Positions 24,502 to 33,348 of a stretch of 64,000 bases of DNA are shown here, piece after piece; the stretch's first letter is position 1, and every line of letters starts with the position of its first letter. The translations under genes were made by a program, and so were the position numbers. Source of the DNA: Candidatus Poribacteria bacterium (GTDB lineage: Bacteria > Poribacteria > WGA-4E > WGA-3G). The stretch covers positions 1 to 64,000 of the forward strand of contig JAPPFM010000002.1 in assembly GCA_028821605.1 (NCBI GenBank), given 5' to 3'. A model generated the notes under the pieces. That model had not been told where the DNA came from and did not search any database. It saw only the letters and a program-made list of their open reading frames with translations.

Positions 24502-24745
24502 GTAGGTTGGGTTGAGCGAGGTTGAAAATCAAAGGTAGATATTTCAAAATACATCAAATCTGATATACCCACATACGCATAGAGAAATCCAGCGAAACCC
24601 AACGTTCTTTGCGTCAAACGCTACAAACATGGCGGTATATTTGTGTTGGGTTTCGCTATCTCCTTGACTGATAGGGCGGTGTAGCGTGGTAAAATGTGCT
24701 TGGGGTGTCGGTATCATTTTTTCGGTTCCGCTCAACCCAACCTAC
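24502..24745. repeat. 244-bp MITE-like element with 17-bp terminal inverted repeats
   Basis: GTAGGTTGGGTTGAGCG (24502-24518) and CGCTCAACCCAACCTAC (24729-24745) are perfect inverted ends. A second inner pair, AGCGAAACCCAAC and GTTGGGTTTCGCT, is also present. A truncated copy lies at 4194-4360. It encodes no transposase, so it is probably non-autonomous. Confidence 0.7.
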
Positions 24746-24766
24746 GGTACTATGATGCGGCTTTTC

Positions 24767-25187
24767 TAAAATTGACACCTATGGTGCGGTTTCCTAACCG
24801 TACCAAAAATACACAAACCCGGTAGGGGCGAGGTTACCTCGCCCCTACAAATCACTTAATCTCACTCATCAGAAAAGAGACCTGTGCCACAATAAAGAAT
24901 AGCAAATTAAACAGCACCAGCAACCCGACTTGCGATAACACACTCCGATAAGAAATCCGCTCCTCAAAGACCGGCACAGCATCCGGATCCACGGGTTTCT
25001 GAGATAACCCCTCTTTCACTGGATAGATATGGAGACTTTCCGAGTCGCTCCGATCCTCGGTTTTAATGAAATCTATGAACGTCTGCCGATAGCGGCGCGC
25101 CTGTTTCACAAAATTCATATAACTCACGATACCTGTATTCGCAAGTCCTTCCATCGCATACTGGAAAGTCGCTATCGGTGAGATTTG
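24767..25187. repeat. near-identical duplicated block (copy 2)
   Basis: Partner of 19799-20215. Similarity drops at the start of the more divergent upstream coding part (about 25188 onward), which argues for a local homogenisation event rather than a recent whole-gene duplication. Confidence 0.85.
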
Positions 25188-26312
25188 GGTGAGATCGCGG
25201 GCAAGCTGCACCTGTCTAAACTGACTGTCAATCTGTCCATCAGCAAACCGAGTTTTCGTCTCCATTTCTCTGGTGAAGTAGTCCGCCCAAAGACGCGTCG
25301 CTTCTGGATTCTCAACAGATGCCGCCTTGCTTAATTTAGAGGGAGTTTCTCTAGATCCGCCATTAGGACGGAATTCATCTCTCAGCTGCCCCAATTGCGC
25401 CTCCTTTTGCATTGAGACTTCGTCAACCGACAAGATCGGATTAAGATTACCGACAAAAGTACCCAACAGACTTGGAAACACAAACGCCAAGCAAACCCAG
25501 GTTAGTAACAACCACACTAAACTTGTAATAGGATTCGAGACGCGACTGGAGAAAAACAGTCCCAGAAAAATAAAAATAGAGAGATGTAACGCGAACACCG
25601 CCACCATCCCTAAAATCTTCAGCCAATCTTCTGACGCAAACGGAATATTTCCGGAGAGAAGGATAACCAACAAATTCATCAGAATGCCGATTACAAGCGG
25701 CACCATCAGTGTTAAAAATGCCCCGAGGTATTTCCCCAACAACACCTGTCCGCGTGAGATAGTGTTGGACATTATCAGACTCAACGTACCGCGCGTCCGT
25801 TCCCCGGCGATCGCATCGAAGGTGAACAAGATAGAAAAAAAACTCATCAGAATACCAATGAAGACCCAATCAATCTTAATCCGCTGCATCGCGCTCCGCG
25901 CCTTGCTCTGCAAAGGATACTCTAATGTCCACGGTGGTGTCCATTCGTAATCTTCAGTCTCATGTTGACCGCTTCGACTCCATGAACCGCCACTCACCAT
26001 CTTGACAGAACGCGGTATCTGGGCATCTGCGCCATCGGCACAGAAAGTCAACCGACTCGGAGATTTTGAAATCTCCCCAGGTCCCACCAGTGCTAACTCC
26101 GCCAAACTTTTATTCGCGGAATTTTGGATATGTTTTGTCTGCTGTGTCCCCTGTCGGTTATAGGCATTGACTTGCACCATGTAGCCATCGCCACCGAGAC
26201 TATACATCAGCGCGTTCGCTACAAACAGGACAGGCAGCAGAATTATCATCAAAGCGAACCGCAGCGTCGTGAGATTGTGGTATATCTCCTTTATCGCAAT
26301 ATGCAAAATCAT
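24852..26312 (-). CDS. ABC-2-type transporter permease B, copy 2 of the duplicated pair
   Basis: A 486-residue membrane protein homologous to 19880-21364 over its whole length: TM1 RFALMIILLPVLFVANALM, TM cluster with FDAIAGERTRGTLSLIMSNT, and a C-terminal TM. The N-terminal three quarters differ at many positions, while the last about 110 residues are identical. It sits 154 bp downstream of permease A copy 2 (26467-27987). Probable role is the second half of a heteromeric exporter permease. No ATPase is adjacent. Confidence 0.85.
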   Translation of the reverse strand: MILHIAIKEIYHNLTTLRFALMIILLPVLFVANALMYSLGGDGYMVQVNAYNRQGTQQTKHIQNSANKSLAELALVGPGEISKSPSRLTFCADGADAQIPRSVKMVSGGSWSRSGQHETEDYEWTPPWTLEYPLQSKARSAMQRIKIDWVFIGILMSFFSILFTFDAIAGERTRGTLSLIMSNTISRGQVLLGKYLGAFLTLMVPLVIGILMNLLVILLSGNIPFASEDWLKILGMVAVFALHLSIFIFLGLFFSSRVSNPITSLVWLLLTWVCLAFVFPSLLGTFVGNLNPILSVDEVSMQKEAQLGQLRDEFRPNGGSRETPSKLSKAASVENPEATRLWADYFTREMETKTRFADGQIDSQFRQVQLARDLTQISPIATFQYAMEGLANTGIVSYMNFVKQARRYRQTFIDFIKTEDRSDSESLHIYPVKEGLSQKPVDPDAVPVFEERISYRSVLSQVGLLVLFNLLFFIVAQVSFLMSEIK

Positions 26313-26466
26313 CTTTTTAATCCTTGGCCTTCGCGCTTTGCTCCACTTCGTTCCGCAAAGGTTCTCGACATGTCTTCACGGTACCTTTTCCAAGGAACCC
26401 CAGATACATATCGGAAACCCGCCTGTAATGGAATGGAAGGCGGTCAAAGTCCAATCGTTTAAAAAT

Positions 26467-27987
26467 TCAACTCATATCATATCGTAGGAAGGATACATAA
26501 GCCGTCATGAATAGAACAATATTCCATGCCAACAAGATTAGAATATCTACTGAAGCACGGGCGAAACTTTCGGTGAGGGAGAGCCGCTGATGTCGGTAAA
26601 CCGGCAGATCCACCAAATCCGCAGCACCCTTATCTGTGGAGAACCACGCCCGCGAAGAAAACGCCTTTTTATCTTTTAGGTATTCAACAATCTCACGTTT
26701 ATAAGCTCTGGACCCCTTAATAAATTCGTTATAACTCTGCTGGTCAGTCCCTGCTATTGTTCCGACAGCGAAGTGATATACGTCTGCGAAGGAAATACGG
26801 GAGAGCGCGTTTGCAAACTTCGCATTCCGCTCCCGTTCTTCCGCAGGTTCGTTGAGAATTTCCTCCGCTTTACCCGCATATTCAGCCCGAAGCCGCTCTT
26901 GATATCCTAAAAGTTCTTGGAAGACGGAGGTATCCGCTTTGCTAATGTTTTGGACGCTATAATTTTCTATTAAAAAATAACCGCCAGACCAAGAACTACT
27001 GCCGGTTCCCGTAAGCTCGTCAGGCTCCCAAGAAATAGACTTCGTTATATTCTCATATCCGCGCTGTTTGACGTATGCATCCCGTTCCTTTTTGAACTCG
27101 TCCCAGACATCGAAAGCAGGTTGGAGAAACGCTGCTTCAGGTTTCGACTGGTACGGTGGGAATTTCTCCACAGCAAACGCCACTACATTTGAATGAACAC
27201 TCGTTAGAATCACCCAAATAAACATCGAAAGGATTAAGGTCGTCGCAGCCGTCTTCGTCCATACTGATAGAAGCAACCCCAAAAGATACCATGTTGATAC
27301 GTACAATAGCGAGACACCGAATATCAGCACGATGTGGGCAATATCGTTTCCATCAAAGGCAGTAACTGGAGAAGAGACAGCGATTAGCAATGCTACGATT
27401 AAACTCACCAACACAATTGGGAACAGGGACAACATCCCGCCGAGATATTTCCCCAACACTATCGTATCTCTCGGTATTGAATTGGATAACACAAGCTTCA
27501 GTGTGCCGTCCTCTCTCTCCCCGGAAATAGTGTTGTACGCAAACAGAATCGCTAAGGCACTCAGCACGATTTTGAAAATGAAAACAACATCAACAGTCAG
27601 GAACATCGCAAGGAACGGGTTGTCTGAACCTCGCTTCTGTGTCGGTGCTTCCCATATTGGGAAAGAGAGTTCAAAGATGGGCTTTGCCAATTCAATAGTG
27701 ACCGTATTTGCCCCATCATTCTCCATTCCCACGTTAAAGATACCCAAAGGATTCGGTTTTCGGTGTGCTTTCGGTTTAATTTTACTATAGAGTTCCCATT
27801 CCCGCGCTTCCACCGTTGCTTCCCGGACAGCAGTATTATATCCCGTCAAACGCTTCTCGTAATCGTCCATCTGAACGAAAACCGCGACGGCAGTTGAAAG
27901 CACGCACACGATAAACCCAATCATAAATCGGGATGTCAACACGTTTGAAACAAATTCTCGCTGGATAACAAGCCAAAGTGCATGCAT
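26467..27987 (-). CDS. ABC-2-type transporter permease A, copy 2 of the duplicated pair
   Basis: A 506-residue membrane protein closely similar to 21594-23132: MHALWLVIQREFVSNVLTSR at the start, HRKPNPLGIFNVGME in the first loop, NTISGEREDGTLKLVLSNSI in the coupling region, and ILILLAWNIVLFMTAYVSFL near the end. A Ser/Gly-rich patch (TGTGSSSWSGG) lies in the second loop. It is first on the minus strand of the A-B-secreted-A-B block. Confidence 0.85.
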   Translation of the reverse strand: MHALWLVIQREFVSNVLTSRFMIGFIVCVLSTAVAVFVQMDDYEKRLTGYNTAVREATVEAREWELYSKIKPKAHRKPNPLGIFNVGMENDGANTVTIELAKPIFELSFPIWEAPTQKRGSDNPFLAMFLTVDVVFIFKIVLSALAILFAYNTISGEREDGTLKLVLSNSIPRDTIVLGKYLGGMLSLFPIVLVSLIVALLIAVSSPVTAFDGNDIAHIVLIFGVSLLYVSTWYLLGLLLSVWTKTAATTLILSMFIWVILTSVHSNVVAFAVEKFPPYQSKPEAAFLQPAFDVWDEFKKERDAYVKQRGYENITKSISWEPDELTGTGSSSWSGGYFLIENYSVQNISKADTSVFQELLGYQERLRAEYAGKAEEILNEPAEERERNAKFANALSRISFADVYHFAVGTIAGTDQQSYNEFIKGSRAYKREIVEYLKDKKAFSSRAWFSTDKGAADLVDLPVYRHQRLSLTESFARASVDILILLAWNIVLFMTAYVSFLRYDMS

Positions 27988-28072
27988 AAACTGACCTCTT
28001 ACTATCTTTCAGCCATCGGCTATCGGCTATCAGCAAGAAACCCTCTTTGCTGATAACGCAAGTCGCCATCTT

Positions 28073-28097
28073 TGTAGCATAGACTGTTAGTCTGTGC
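28073..28097. repeat. TGTAGCATAGACTG repeat
   Basis: Same unit as 1241-1265, with GACTG/TTAGTC inverted arms. It lies in the 228-bp gap before 27987, next to short CGGCTAT direct repeats at about 28017-28035. Confidence 0.6.
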
Positions 28098-28215
28098 TTG
28101 TGCATCGGCAAATTAACAATTTACGCTATGAAATGCCACGAATAATCAGCCTCGTTGCCTAAATCTCGTCCGTAGCAACTTGGGTTACTGATAACCGATC
28201 ACTGGCGACTGATGG

Positions 28216-29520
28216 CTATTCTGTTTCGGACTTGCCATCCGCTTTTTCGAGGAGTGCAATGCCGATACGTTGTAAACTCTCAGATGTCCCGATATGCCAT
28301 TTTCCATTTATCATATCCACAAACACGAGTGCATCCCGATCCATTTCCAATTCCTGAAGTGCCCAGTTGGTGTACGTAACCGGTTCACCACTTATCCACT
28401 GCCATTCGGTTTGATTCGCCAGATGAGTCAACCCGATTAAAAACGGTTCTTGCCCGAATGTTTCTACAAGCCACTTCTGCTCTGCTTCGTCGTTAATCGA
28501 CACCAAGTGTGCTCCTTCAGCAGTCGCCGTAGCATAGGCATCCTCCCAACTCCTACACCGAATCTTTTTATACGTGTGCCCATTGGCAGGATTCACGACC
28601 CACGCTTCCATGGGGTTCGGCATCGGCATCTTCGGGACAGGCGGAACTGAAGCCTCGCTCAACCGGAAAACCAAATTATGACGGCGTTGCCCCTCTGCGA
28701 TCTTAAACGTTTCCGCTGTTGCCGTGTCTCCTTGATATTCTACAGACACTGTGCAAAACGCTGGCAAATTTACATACATCACAATGTAGCCATCCGAATC
28801 CGTATAGGTTGGACTCCTGCTGAAACTCCCGCTCATCACATCATCTAAACTCCGATAGCTTAGGTGAAGTTTTACGGTTGCGTCGGTTAAGGGTGTGCCA
28901 TCCGCCAAAAGGACCCGACAACGGACGCGCATTCGAGGTTGCACAGTTACTGTTATGTCTTTGATATCCACCCCCGACTTGATGTAAAGCGGGATACCAC
29001 CTACAGTTGACACTTTCTTCGGTTCGACTTCAAAAGTAGAAAGGAACCTAATACGCTGCTCATGTGATACCTGGAAATTTGGCCTGTCAATTGTCAAGAA
29101 ACTCAAACCGCCAATGTCAATGGAGCGAATTTCCGTATCGGATTCAACGGTTCCTGACTTTGGAATTACCACCAATTTCGCGTGCCCCGGAACGATGCTG
29201 CCGATGCGAAAGCTCCCCGTTGAATTGGTCCGAGATTGTTGCATCGGTGTAGGTATCTGCCACATCTCTCCATCAATAATGTCAATCGGTTGAATTCCCA
29301 ACGTAAGATCGGAAACGGGATTCTCCTCCATATCAATAACGCGTCCTGAGAGGGTACTCGCGTCCTCTTGTAGGGGCGAGGTCACCTCGCCCCTACTAAA
29401 CAATGAGGCAACAAGTAAAAGTACTAAAATCCCAATGAAAGCCGCAAGCGGGTGTCTGAAGTTTTGAAATCTTATGATTTTTTCTCCTTTTGATAGATTT
29501 TTTGTGTTGGTTTTTAACAT
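28216..29520 (-). CDS. membrane-anchored carboxypeptidase-regulatory-like / C-type lectin-like protein
   Basis: A 434-residue protein when started at the ATG at 29520, which follows GGAGGAAG; the longer in-frame start at 29559 lacks this. An N-terminal TM is at about 22-40 (PLAAFIGILVLLLVASLF). A CarboxypepD_reg-like domain follows (STLSGRVIDMEENPVSDLTL), then a second beta region (RVRCRVLLADGTPLTDATV). A C-type lectin-like domain closes the protein (about 305-425): NGHTYKKIRCRSWEDAYATA, then AHLVSINDEAEQKWLVE, FLIGLTHLANQTEWQWISG and a WALQ..W stretch. The classical paired cysteines of the fold are not evident. A palindromic repeat is translated right after the TM. Likely a surface glycan- or protein-binding protein. 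Confidence 0.8.
   Translation of the reverse strand: MLKTNTKNLSKGEKIIRFQNFRHPLAAFIGILVLLLVASLFSRGEVTSPLQEDASTLSGRVIDMEENPVSDLTLGIQPIDIIDGEMWQIPTPMQQSRTNSTGSFRIGSIVPGHAKLVVIPKSGTVESDTEIRSIDIGGLSFLTIDRPNFQVSHEQRIRFLSTFEVEPKKVSTVGGIPLYIKSGVDIKDITVTVQPRMRVRCRVLLADGTPLTDATVKLHLSYRSLDDVMSGSFSRSPTYTDSDGYIVMYVNLPAFCTVSVEYQGDTATAETFKIAEGQRRHNLVFRLSEASVPPVPKMPMPNPMEAWVVNPANGHTYKKIRCRSWEDAYATATAEGAHLVSINDEAEQKWLVETFGQEPFLIGLTHLANQTEWQWISGEPVTYTNWALQELEMDRDALVFVDMINGKWHIGTSESLQRIGIALLEKADGKSETE
29371..29397. repeat. GGGGCGAGGT palindrome inside a coding sequence
   Basis: TAGGGGCGAGGT-CA-(A)CCTCGCCCCTA type palindrome, the same family as the intergenic copies at 17448, 19852 and 24824. Here it is translated as part of SRGEVTSPLQ just outside the membrane segment, without breaking the frame. 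Confidence 0.75.
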
Positions 29521-29615
29521 GCGGGCAACTTCCTCCGATAATTTTGTATAGAGACACAACCCTTACAGCCTCAATTTATGTTCAGATTGTACTATATCCC
29601 TTGGGGAACCGATAC

Positions 29616-30449
29616 CTATTCGTCAGTAATTGCCCTATGCTTAATATCTCCCCAAGTAGTAGCAGTCTTGTCTCTGGGCGAAACCGCAAGCATGTTACCC
29701 TTCATTACTGTTCTGATTTCAGTTTGGGTAAGAGAGCGGCTCCAGAGTGCGACTTCATCGATAGCACCGTTGTCAAAGGCATACTGCGGTCGGTCCTTAG
29801 CACATCCAATCCGCAGTGCCTGATCATTGACTTCAGGAAAATCTCGATTGATAGGAAGACTTTCAAAGAAGAGTTCTCCATCAAGATAGACTTTCGCAAA
29901 CGTGCCGTCGTACGTCCCAACAACGTGATGCCACTTTTCATTTTCCGTCTTCGGAAGGGGCTTACTGATTCTTGTCTGATGTCCGGCCCCACCCAAAATT
30001 ATCGTTATAACGGTGCCTTTTAAAGGACCAAGGTGCCAGTGAGCCTCCTTCACTTGGAAGACAGCCATGCCGTAGGCATGCTGCTTGTTTGCAACCCCCC
30101 CAGCATAGACCCCTTTATCAAACCAGTACCCTGAGCCGTCAGCCCAATCTTCTCGATAAACCCAGGCACTCATGGTTATCTCACCACTGATTTTCAGAGA
30201 CTGCCAAGTAGGAACGTTGACCCACTCCTCGGTATCAGCAGTAATCTGAATCGCGTTGCGATGTTTGCCTTTAACAAATTTAGTTTTGCCGACAATCTCG
30301 GCATCGTGCTGGTTGTCAGAGGCATCAAGAATCTTCTTGCCTTCCACACTGTCAAAGGTAAAATAAACAACAAGGTCCTCATCCAGCCCAGCAGAGACGA
30401 AGTTCACTGCCAATAGCCCAAGAATCAAAGGAAATAGTATCCCTTTCAT
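29616..30449 (-). CDS. secreted LamG/concanavalin-like domain protein
   Basis: A 277-residue protein with a signal peptide (KGILFPLILGLLAVNFVSA) and one LamG-like jelly-roll domain over nearly all of it: LVVYFTFDSVEGKKILDASD at the start, ITMSAWVYRED in the middle, WHHVVGTYDGTFAKVYLDGE and IDEVALWSRSLTQTEIRTV toward the end. Known members bind glycans or protein ligands outside the cell. I place the start at the ATG at 30449 (GGAG 7 bases upstream); a GTG at 30455 overlaps the previous gene's stop. It is separated from that stop by 2 bp, so the two are translated in close coupling. Confidence 0.85.
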   Translation of the reverse strand: MKGILFPLILGLLAVNFVSAGLDEDLVVYFTFDSVEGKKILDASDNQHDAEIVGKTKFVKGKHRNAIQITADTEEWVNVPTWQSLKISGEITMSAWVYREDWADGSGYWFDKGVYAGGVANKQHAYGMAVFQVKEAHWHLGPLKGTVITIILGGAGHQTRISKPLPKTENEKWHHVVGTYDGTFAKVYLDGELFFESLPINRDFPEVNDQALRIGCAKDRPQYAFDNGAIDEVALWSRSLTQTEIRTVMKGNMLAVSPRDKTATTWGDIKHRAITDE

Positions 30450-30451
30450 TT

Positions 30452-33196
30452 TCACTCTCCAATCGGATATTGATGCGGAACGATTTCAACAATTTTATCC
30501 CCAGCGTTTGCCTCAAAAAAGGCGACAATATCATCAATCATTTCACTTTTGATTTCATGCCCGGTATCCTCATAGGTAACAAATTGGGCAGGAATCTCAA
30601 GCGTTTTGTATATTAATTGGCTTAAGTGCCATCGATCCGGCATCATTTTAACTTCAATGAGACTTTTGATCGATCTGGCACCTGTTTCATCATAAGCATC
30701 TTGATACCACGGAATAGCATCATTGTTATCAAGTACACCCATGTAGATGTACTGGGACACCTTCTTATATGACGTTTCATCAAAGTTAATCCTAGTGATC
30801 TCTTTCACGTCTGCAATTCCGATAGGATAACGCATTATGGTATCACTCCAGCGATCCGTTGGAAAGGTCGGTATACTATTGACACCACCCGTCGCGACCG
30901 CTCGGACAACCTTCGGATGCAAAATCGCAAACCGATTTGTAAACAACCCTGAAGCCGAAAATCCGTTCATGAAAACCTGCTCATTTACCTTTAGGTCATT
31001 GTGCCGCAGAAGCCGCTGTGCATGGACTATCATTTTGATAAGTTGTAAGTCGATCCGCCTAAGTTCGCCCTCTTTAACAAGGAGGGTATCTCTATCTAAA
31101 GAATGCGTGTAGATATGATTCCGCTCTCCACCGGGTCTCGGAAAAACAGGCACAAGCAATGGAACTTTCAGTTTTCTTGCGATTAGAGTCGCATGAGATC
31201 TCTCTGCTAATCCCTTCGCATTCTTATCGTGGACTTTAAAATTGTCGCTAACTGTTCCGGTGTTGCAAGGCTCTATCAGTAGATGAACCGGCTTGCTGGA
31301 ATCTATTCCTCGTGGAACAAACAGATAATACGGAAAAGCAAATCCTTCTGTGAGGTCAACTGAAACGCGGCAAAGTAGCTCATTCGAGAGGTTTAGTTCC
31401 TCAATACCTGTTACATGGATAGGTGTCATATCCACAAAAGTAGGCGTAACTGGATCGGGACCCTCCGTTGTAAATGTAAGGACATACTCTTCTTCCATCG
31501 GAACCCCTATCATGTTTCTATAACCTTCATTGCGTCCCAATATAAGCCGGTAAATCTTTGAGGGTGATAGACGTTGATTAAACGAAATAACGTGGATTGT
31601 GTTGTTGTCTTCCCACCGGACATTGCCGACCGGAACCCCACCGTGCGCCACATCGACACCTGTCATTTTTTGATTGAAAACAATCCTTATCTCCTTGAGA
31701 TCCATTGGAACTTTTTCAGATACGTCGGGAATGGTTCTCACTACTTTTGGAGGTGTTGTCCCTTGTTGGGTCAAATCAGCATGTTCTTCGCTTTCCGTAG
31801 CAGCACCGGCACGCGGAACGTTGATGCGTTCGTCTGAATATTGGTATGGGTTAATTTCAACTATCTCAGTACCCGAATTCGCCTTGAAAAACCCGATGAC
31901 ATCATCAATCATCTCATCCTTGATTTCATGCCGGGTATTCTCGTACGTAACAAATTGCGCAGGGATTTCAAGTGTCCTATATATCGACTGACTCGTGTCC
32001 CACCGATTTGGCATCATTTCAGCACCAATGAGGTTTTTGACCAATTCAGCGTCAACCGCATCATAAGCATCTCGGTATGGAATGGTGTCATTGTTATCCA
32101 AGGCACCCATATAAATGTACTGGGAAACACGTTTATATGCCGCTTCGTCAAAATCAATACCAGCGATCTCTTTTATGTCAGCAATTCCAACAGGGTAACG
32201 CATTGTGGTCCCGTTCCACTGATCCGTTGGAAAGGTCGGAATGCAGTTGACTCCACCCGTCGCTACAGCACGAACAAGTGTTGGATGTAAAATCGCAAAC
32301 CGATTTGTAAACGTCCCGGAAGCCGAAAATCCGTTCATGAAAATCTTCTCATTTACCTTCACATCATTGTGTCGCAGCAGTGTTTGGGCATGCGCTATCA
32401 TTGCAATTAGCTGCAAGTCAATTCGCTTGAGATCTCCATCTCTAATCAGGAGTGTTTCCCTATCCAAAGCGTGTGTGTAGAGCGTCCCACCGGGTCTCGG
32501 AAAAACAGGCATGAGCAACGGTATTTTTAGTTTTCTTGCGACACTACTGGCAGAACATGTCTCTATTGATTCCTTTGCATTCCTATCAAGGCTTTTAAAA
32601 CTGCTACCAACCCCTGTGTTGTTTGGTTCTACAAGTAGATAAATCGGTTTGTCCAAGCTTATTCCTTGTGGAATGAGTAGATAATATGGGAAGTTAAACC
32701 CTTCTGTGGGGTTTTCGGAAACGCGACAAAGCAGCTTGTCTGAAAGATCAAGCCCTTCAATATCTGCCACACGAACAGGCGTTGTATCTACAAAAGTAGG
32801 CGTAACCGGTTCGGGTCCCTCCGTTGTGAAGGTGAGCACATATTCTTCTGCTAACGGAACTCCAGCCATATTTTGGTAGCCCTCGTTGCGTCCTAATATA
32901 AACCGATAGACTTTTGAGGGTGATAAGGGTTCACTAAATGAAATAACATGGGTTGTGTTGTCGTCTTCCCACCGGATACCGACCCGCTGGACCCCACAAT
33001 GCGCCACATCAACACCTGTCATTTCTTCACTGAAGACAATCCTTATCTCCTTGAGATCCGTTGAAATTTTTTCAGATACGTCGGGAATAATCCTTACAAC
33101 TTTTGGGGGTGCTGCCCCTTGCTGTGCCAAAACAGCACTTGATGCACCGCTCAAAAGGATTATTAACACTACCAAAAAGACGAAACTGCTTATCAT
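30452..33196 (-). CDS. secreted protein with two tandem Big_5 + alpha/beta-hydrolase units
   Basis: A 914-residue protein. I use the ATG at 33196 (TAGGAGGAAAC upstream; signal peptide MISSFVFLVVLIILLSGASS) rather than the longer in-frame start. Two homologous halves are arranged head to tail. Each has an Ig-like Big_5 domain (PPKVVRIIPDVSEKI...YVLTFTTEGP) followed by an alpha/beta-hydrolase-like region. Both halves keep a G-x-S-x-G nucleophile motif (MNGFSASG), an Asp in (L)DNND, and a late His (TRHEIKDE or TGHEIKSE), consistent with a Ser-Asp-His triad. The halves have diverged but align throughout. Substrate unknown; an esterase or peptidase-like role is possible. An ECF-type promoter element lies 78 bp upstream. 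Confidence 0.8.
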   Translation of the reverse strand: MISSFVFLVVLIILLSGASSAVLAQQGAAPPKVVRIIPDVSEKISTDLKEIRIVFSEEMTGVDVAHCGVQRVGIRWEDDNTTHVISFSEPLSPSKVYRFILGRNEGYQNMAGVPLAEEYVLTFTTEGPEPVTPTFVDTTPVRVADIEGLDLSDKLLCRVSENPTEGFNFPYYLLIPQGISLDKPIYLLVEPNNTGVGSSFKSLDRNAKESIETCSASSVARKLKIPLLMPVFPRPGGTLYTHALDRETLLIRDGDLKRIDLQLIAMIAHAQTLLRHNDVKVNEKIFMNGFSASGTFTNRFAILHPTLVRAVATGGVNCIPTFPTDQWNGTTMRYPVGIADIKEIAGIDFDEAAYKRVSQYIYMGALDNNDTIPYRDAYDAVDAELVKNLIGAEMMPNRWDTSQSIYRTLEIPAQFVTYENTRHEIKDEMIDDVIGFFKANSGTEIVEINPYQYSDERINVPRAGAATESEEHADLTQQGTTPPKVVRTIPDVSEKVPMDLKEIRIVFNQKMTGVDVAHGGVPVGNVRWEDNNTIHVISFNQRLSPSKIYRLILGRNEGYRNMIGVPMEEEYVLTFTTEGPDPVTPTFVDMTPIHVTGIEELNLSNELLCRVSVDLTEGFAFPYYLFVPRGIDSSKPVHLLIEPCNTGTVSDNFKVHDKNAKGLAERSHATLIARKLKVPLLVPVFPRPGGERNHIYTHSLDRDTLLVKEGELRRIDLQLIKMIVHAQRLLRHNDLKVNEQVFMNGFSASGLFTNRFAILHPKVVRAVATGGVNSIPTFPTDRWSDTIMRYPIGIADVKEITRINFDETSYKKVSQYIYMGVLDNNDAIPWYQDAYDETGARSIKSLIEVKMMPDRWHLSQLIYKTLEIPAQFVTYEDTGHEIKSEMIDDIVAFFEANAGDKIVEIVPHQYPIGE

Positions 33197-33273
33197 TTGT
33201 TGTTTCCTCCTAACCTCCCTTGAAAATCGATGGAATCTCAAGGGATAACTTCAGAAAAAGAATATTGCCTTAC

Positions 33274-33310
33274 GACGTTATGTCGCGTTTTAACGGAGGA
33301 AAGGTTGCAT
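33274..33310 (-). promoter_or_regulatory. ECF-type promoter element before the duplicated hydrolase
   Basis: On the minus strand: TGCAACCTTTCCTCC, then TTAAAACGC and GACATAACGTC. The distance from TGCAACC to GACATAACGTC is exactly the same as at 41513-41549. GACATAACGTC is itself a near palindrome. Confidence 0.6.
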
Positions 33311-33348
33311 AAAACGCATCTTTAGGCAACTTTTCTCACCTACCGTGT

